A stretch of DNA of 7,110 nt from an uncultured Collinsella sp. Lineage in GTDB: Bacteria; Actinomycetota; Coriobacteriia; Coriobacteriales; Coriobacteriaceae. The notes below the pieces were generated by a model. It had not been told where the DNA came from and searched no databases. It was given only the letters and a program-made list of their open reading frames with translations. The position numbers and the translations under genes were made by a program. Positions 6,432 through 7,110 of the stretch are shown in pieces. The stretch is from the NCBI GenBank assembly GCA_900542965.1, contig UQPY01000082.1, positions 1 through 7,110 of the forward strand. Reading direction: 5' to 3'. Every line of letters starts with the position of its first letter. The stretch's first letter is position 1.

Positions 6432-7055
6432 CATCTGGGATTATTTCCAACGGCCAAGGCAACGCCGATGCTCTGACAACGTCAGCGAGCGGTCGCCAGA
6501 GCGAACAAATTGGCATGAGACGATATGAGCAGGACATAAAAACATTGAGAGCCCCTGCTGCATGAAAGACCGCGGATTAGGCCGACAATGGTGAGTGTCT
6601 AATCCAGCCGCGGCGGCCACGCCGCATTCATGGAAGGGGCTCCCATGCTCGATACTACCACCTTCATCGGCCTCGACGTCCACGCCCGCTCGATAAAGGC
6701 CGTCTCCCTCGACGTCATGACCGGGGAGGTACGTGCCGCGACCTTCGGCTACGACGCCGGCGCCGTCGCGGGGTGGGTCCGTTCCGTGGACCCCAGGGCC
6801 AGGTGCGTGTACGAGTCCGGGGTCACGGGGTTCGACCTGCAGAAGAGGCTCTCCGGCCTCGGGGTCGACTGCGTGGTCGGCGCCGTCTCGAAGATGATCA
6901 AGCCCAGCGCGGACAGGCGCAGGAAGAACGACCGCAACGACGCCGAGTTCCTCGCCCGCATGCTGTCGGTCGGCAACGTCGTCGAGGTGTGGGTCCCCGA
7001 CGACGAGTGCGAGGCCGCCCGCGACCTGACCAGGGCGCTCGAGGACGCGAGGGAC
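6432..7055 (+). mobile_element. IS110-family insertion sequence, left part only
   Basis: The region comprises a non-coding left end of about 210 bases followed by the N-terminal third of an IS110-type transposase. The left boundary is placed where the symmetry of the palindromic repeat breaks, at 6430-6432. The right boundary in this window is the terminus of a second element at 7056. The missing two thirds of the transposase and the right end should lie on the far side of that second insertion. IS110 elements have no long terminal inverted repeats, so the left end rests on the interrupted repeat and is accurate to a few bases at best. Confidence 0.7.
6465..6616 (+). ncRNA. Candidate IS110 bridge RNA
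   Basis: Three consecutive stem-loops lie in the non-coding left end, on the transposase strand. The first is GCTCTG (6470-6475)/CAGAGC (6497-6502), with an inner GCGA/TCGC stem and a nine-base one-sided loop ACAACGTCA. The second is ATGAGCAGG (6525-6533)/CCTGCT-G-CAT (6554-6563), with a 20-base loop. The third is CCGC + GGATTAG (6570-6580) against CTAATCC (6599-6605) and GCGG (6610-6613), with an 18-base loop and a four-base bulge. IS110-group elements are known to encode a bridge RNA in this place, with a 5' stem-loop followed by target- and donor-binding loops. Position, size (about 145-150 bases) and order fit. The guide sequences themselves could not be assigned by eye, so this is an inference from architecture. 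Confidence 0.5.
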
Positions 7056-7061
7056 TGTTAG
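6645..7061 (+). pseudogene. IS110-family transposase, truncated by insertion
   Basis: The N-terminal 138 codons of an IS110-type transposase; complete members have about 340-420 residues. The DEDD (RuvC-like) residues are visible: D11 in FIGLDVHARSIK, the glutamate in YESGVTGFDL, and both aspartates in NDRNDAEFLARML. The C-terminal domain that carries the catalytic serine is absent. The reading frame runs into the end of another element at 7056: the last codon (TGT, Cys) and the stop (TAG, 7059-7061) come from the inserted DNA. The start at 6645 is preferred because GGAAGGGG (6632-6639) lies five bases upstream; the in-frame ATG at 6630 has no such site. The fragment cannot transpose itself. 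Confidence 0.88.
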
Positions 7062-7110
7062 CGCTAATCTAAAATTGACCACTTTCGCAAACGCATCTCG
7101 CCGAATGCGC
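7056..7110. mobile_element. Terminus of an IS21-like insertion sequence (partial)
   Basis: From 7056 the sequence leaves the transposase abruptly with TGTTAGCGCTAATCTAAAAT followed by TGACC. A TG start and an AAAATTGACC-type motif near the end are features of IS21-family termini, where such motifs recur as transposase binding sites. Only 55 bases are visible, so neither the istA/istB genes nor the opposite end can be confirmed. The inverted pair CGCAT/ATGCG (7092-7096 and 7105-7109) lies near the window edge. The assignment rests on the end sequence alone. Confidence 0.6.

Noticed and set aside
6510..6540. Promoter for the transposase: TTGGCA with CATAAA
   Set aside because: The spacing is 19 bases, the -10 is weak, and it lies inside the candidate bridge RNA stem-loops. 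IS110 promoters often form across the circle junction instead.
6441..7082. A minus-strand open frame of 213 codons across the IS110 region
   Set aside because: It crosses the junction between the two mobile elements and lies opposite a transposase with intact DEDD motifs, so it is a chance frame.

Overview
The window looks like a chromosomal piece of a GC-rich, Gram-positive gut actinobacterium of the class Coriobacteriia, most likely Collinsella or a close relative. This is inferred from high GC, strong GGAGG-type ribosome sites, the character of the proteins (a PepV-like dipeptidase, a DegV/FakB protein and a bacterial Tgt in a GC-rich genome), and short GGGGAC/GTCCCC-containing palindromic repeats between genes. 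No rRNA or tRNA is present to fix the taxon.

Layout from left to right. Bases 1-102 are a non-coding tail with a hairpin and an 18-base repeat. A two-gene minus-strand unit follows: an HAD phosphatase (1595-2257) and then an M20 dipeptidase (103-1539). A divergent promoter region (2258-2413) carries a good sigma70-like promoter and a perfect 15-base palindrome. It drives a plus-strand DegV/FakB fatty-acid-binding protein gene (2414-3274). Its 3' end meets a minus-strand block across a long hairpin that contains the second copy of the 18-base repeat. The minus-strand block, in transcription order, is tgt (queuosine tRNA modification, 5065-6204), a LOG-family nucleotide hydrolase (4093-4851) preceded by a terminator-like hairpin in its leader, and a RelB/DinJ antitoxin plus RelE/YafQ toxin pair (3679-3978 and 3368-3676).

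The right end (6205-7110) is the accessory part. A compound palindromic repeat (6295-6431) is cut in its terminal CGACTAGTCG palindrome, apparently by an IS110-family element. Between that breakpoint and the transposase start are about 210 non-coding bases with three consecutive stem-loops. Position and architecture fit an IS110 bridge RNA (the guide RNA of this family). The IS110 transposase keeps its N-terminal DEDD/RuvC-like half but is cut at codon 137 by the end of a second element, whose TGTTAGCG...AAAATTGACC terminus resembles the IS21 family. The right end is therefore a nested structure: repeat, then IS110, then an IS21-like element, which continues beyond the window.

The housekeeping genes do not form one pathway. 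They cover peptide breakdown, phosphatase repair or salvage, exogenous fatty-acid use, tRNA wobble modification and nucleotide salvage, with a small toxin-antitoxin module placed between them. The most original observations are the candidate bridge RNA with its inferred target site and the terminator-like hairpin immediately upstream of the LOG gene.
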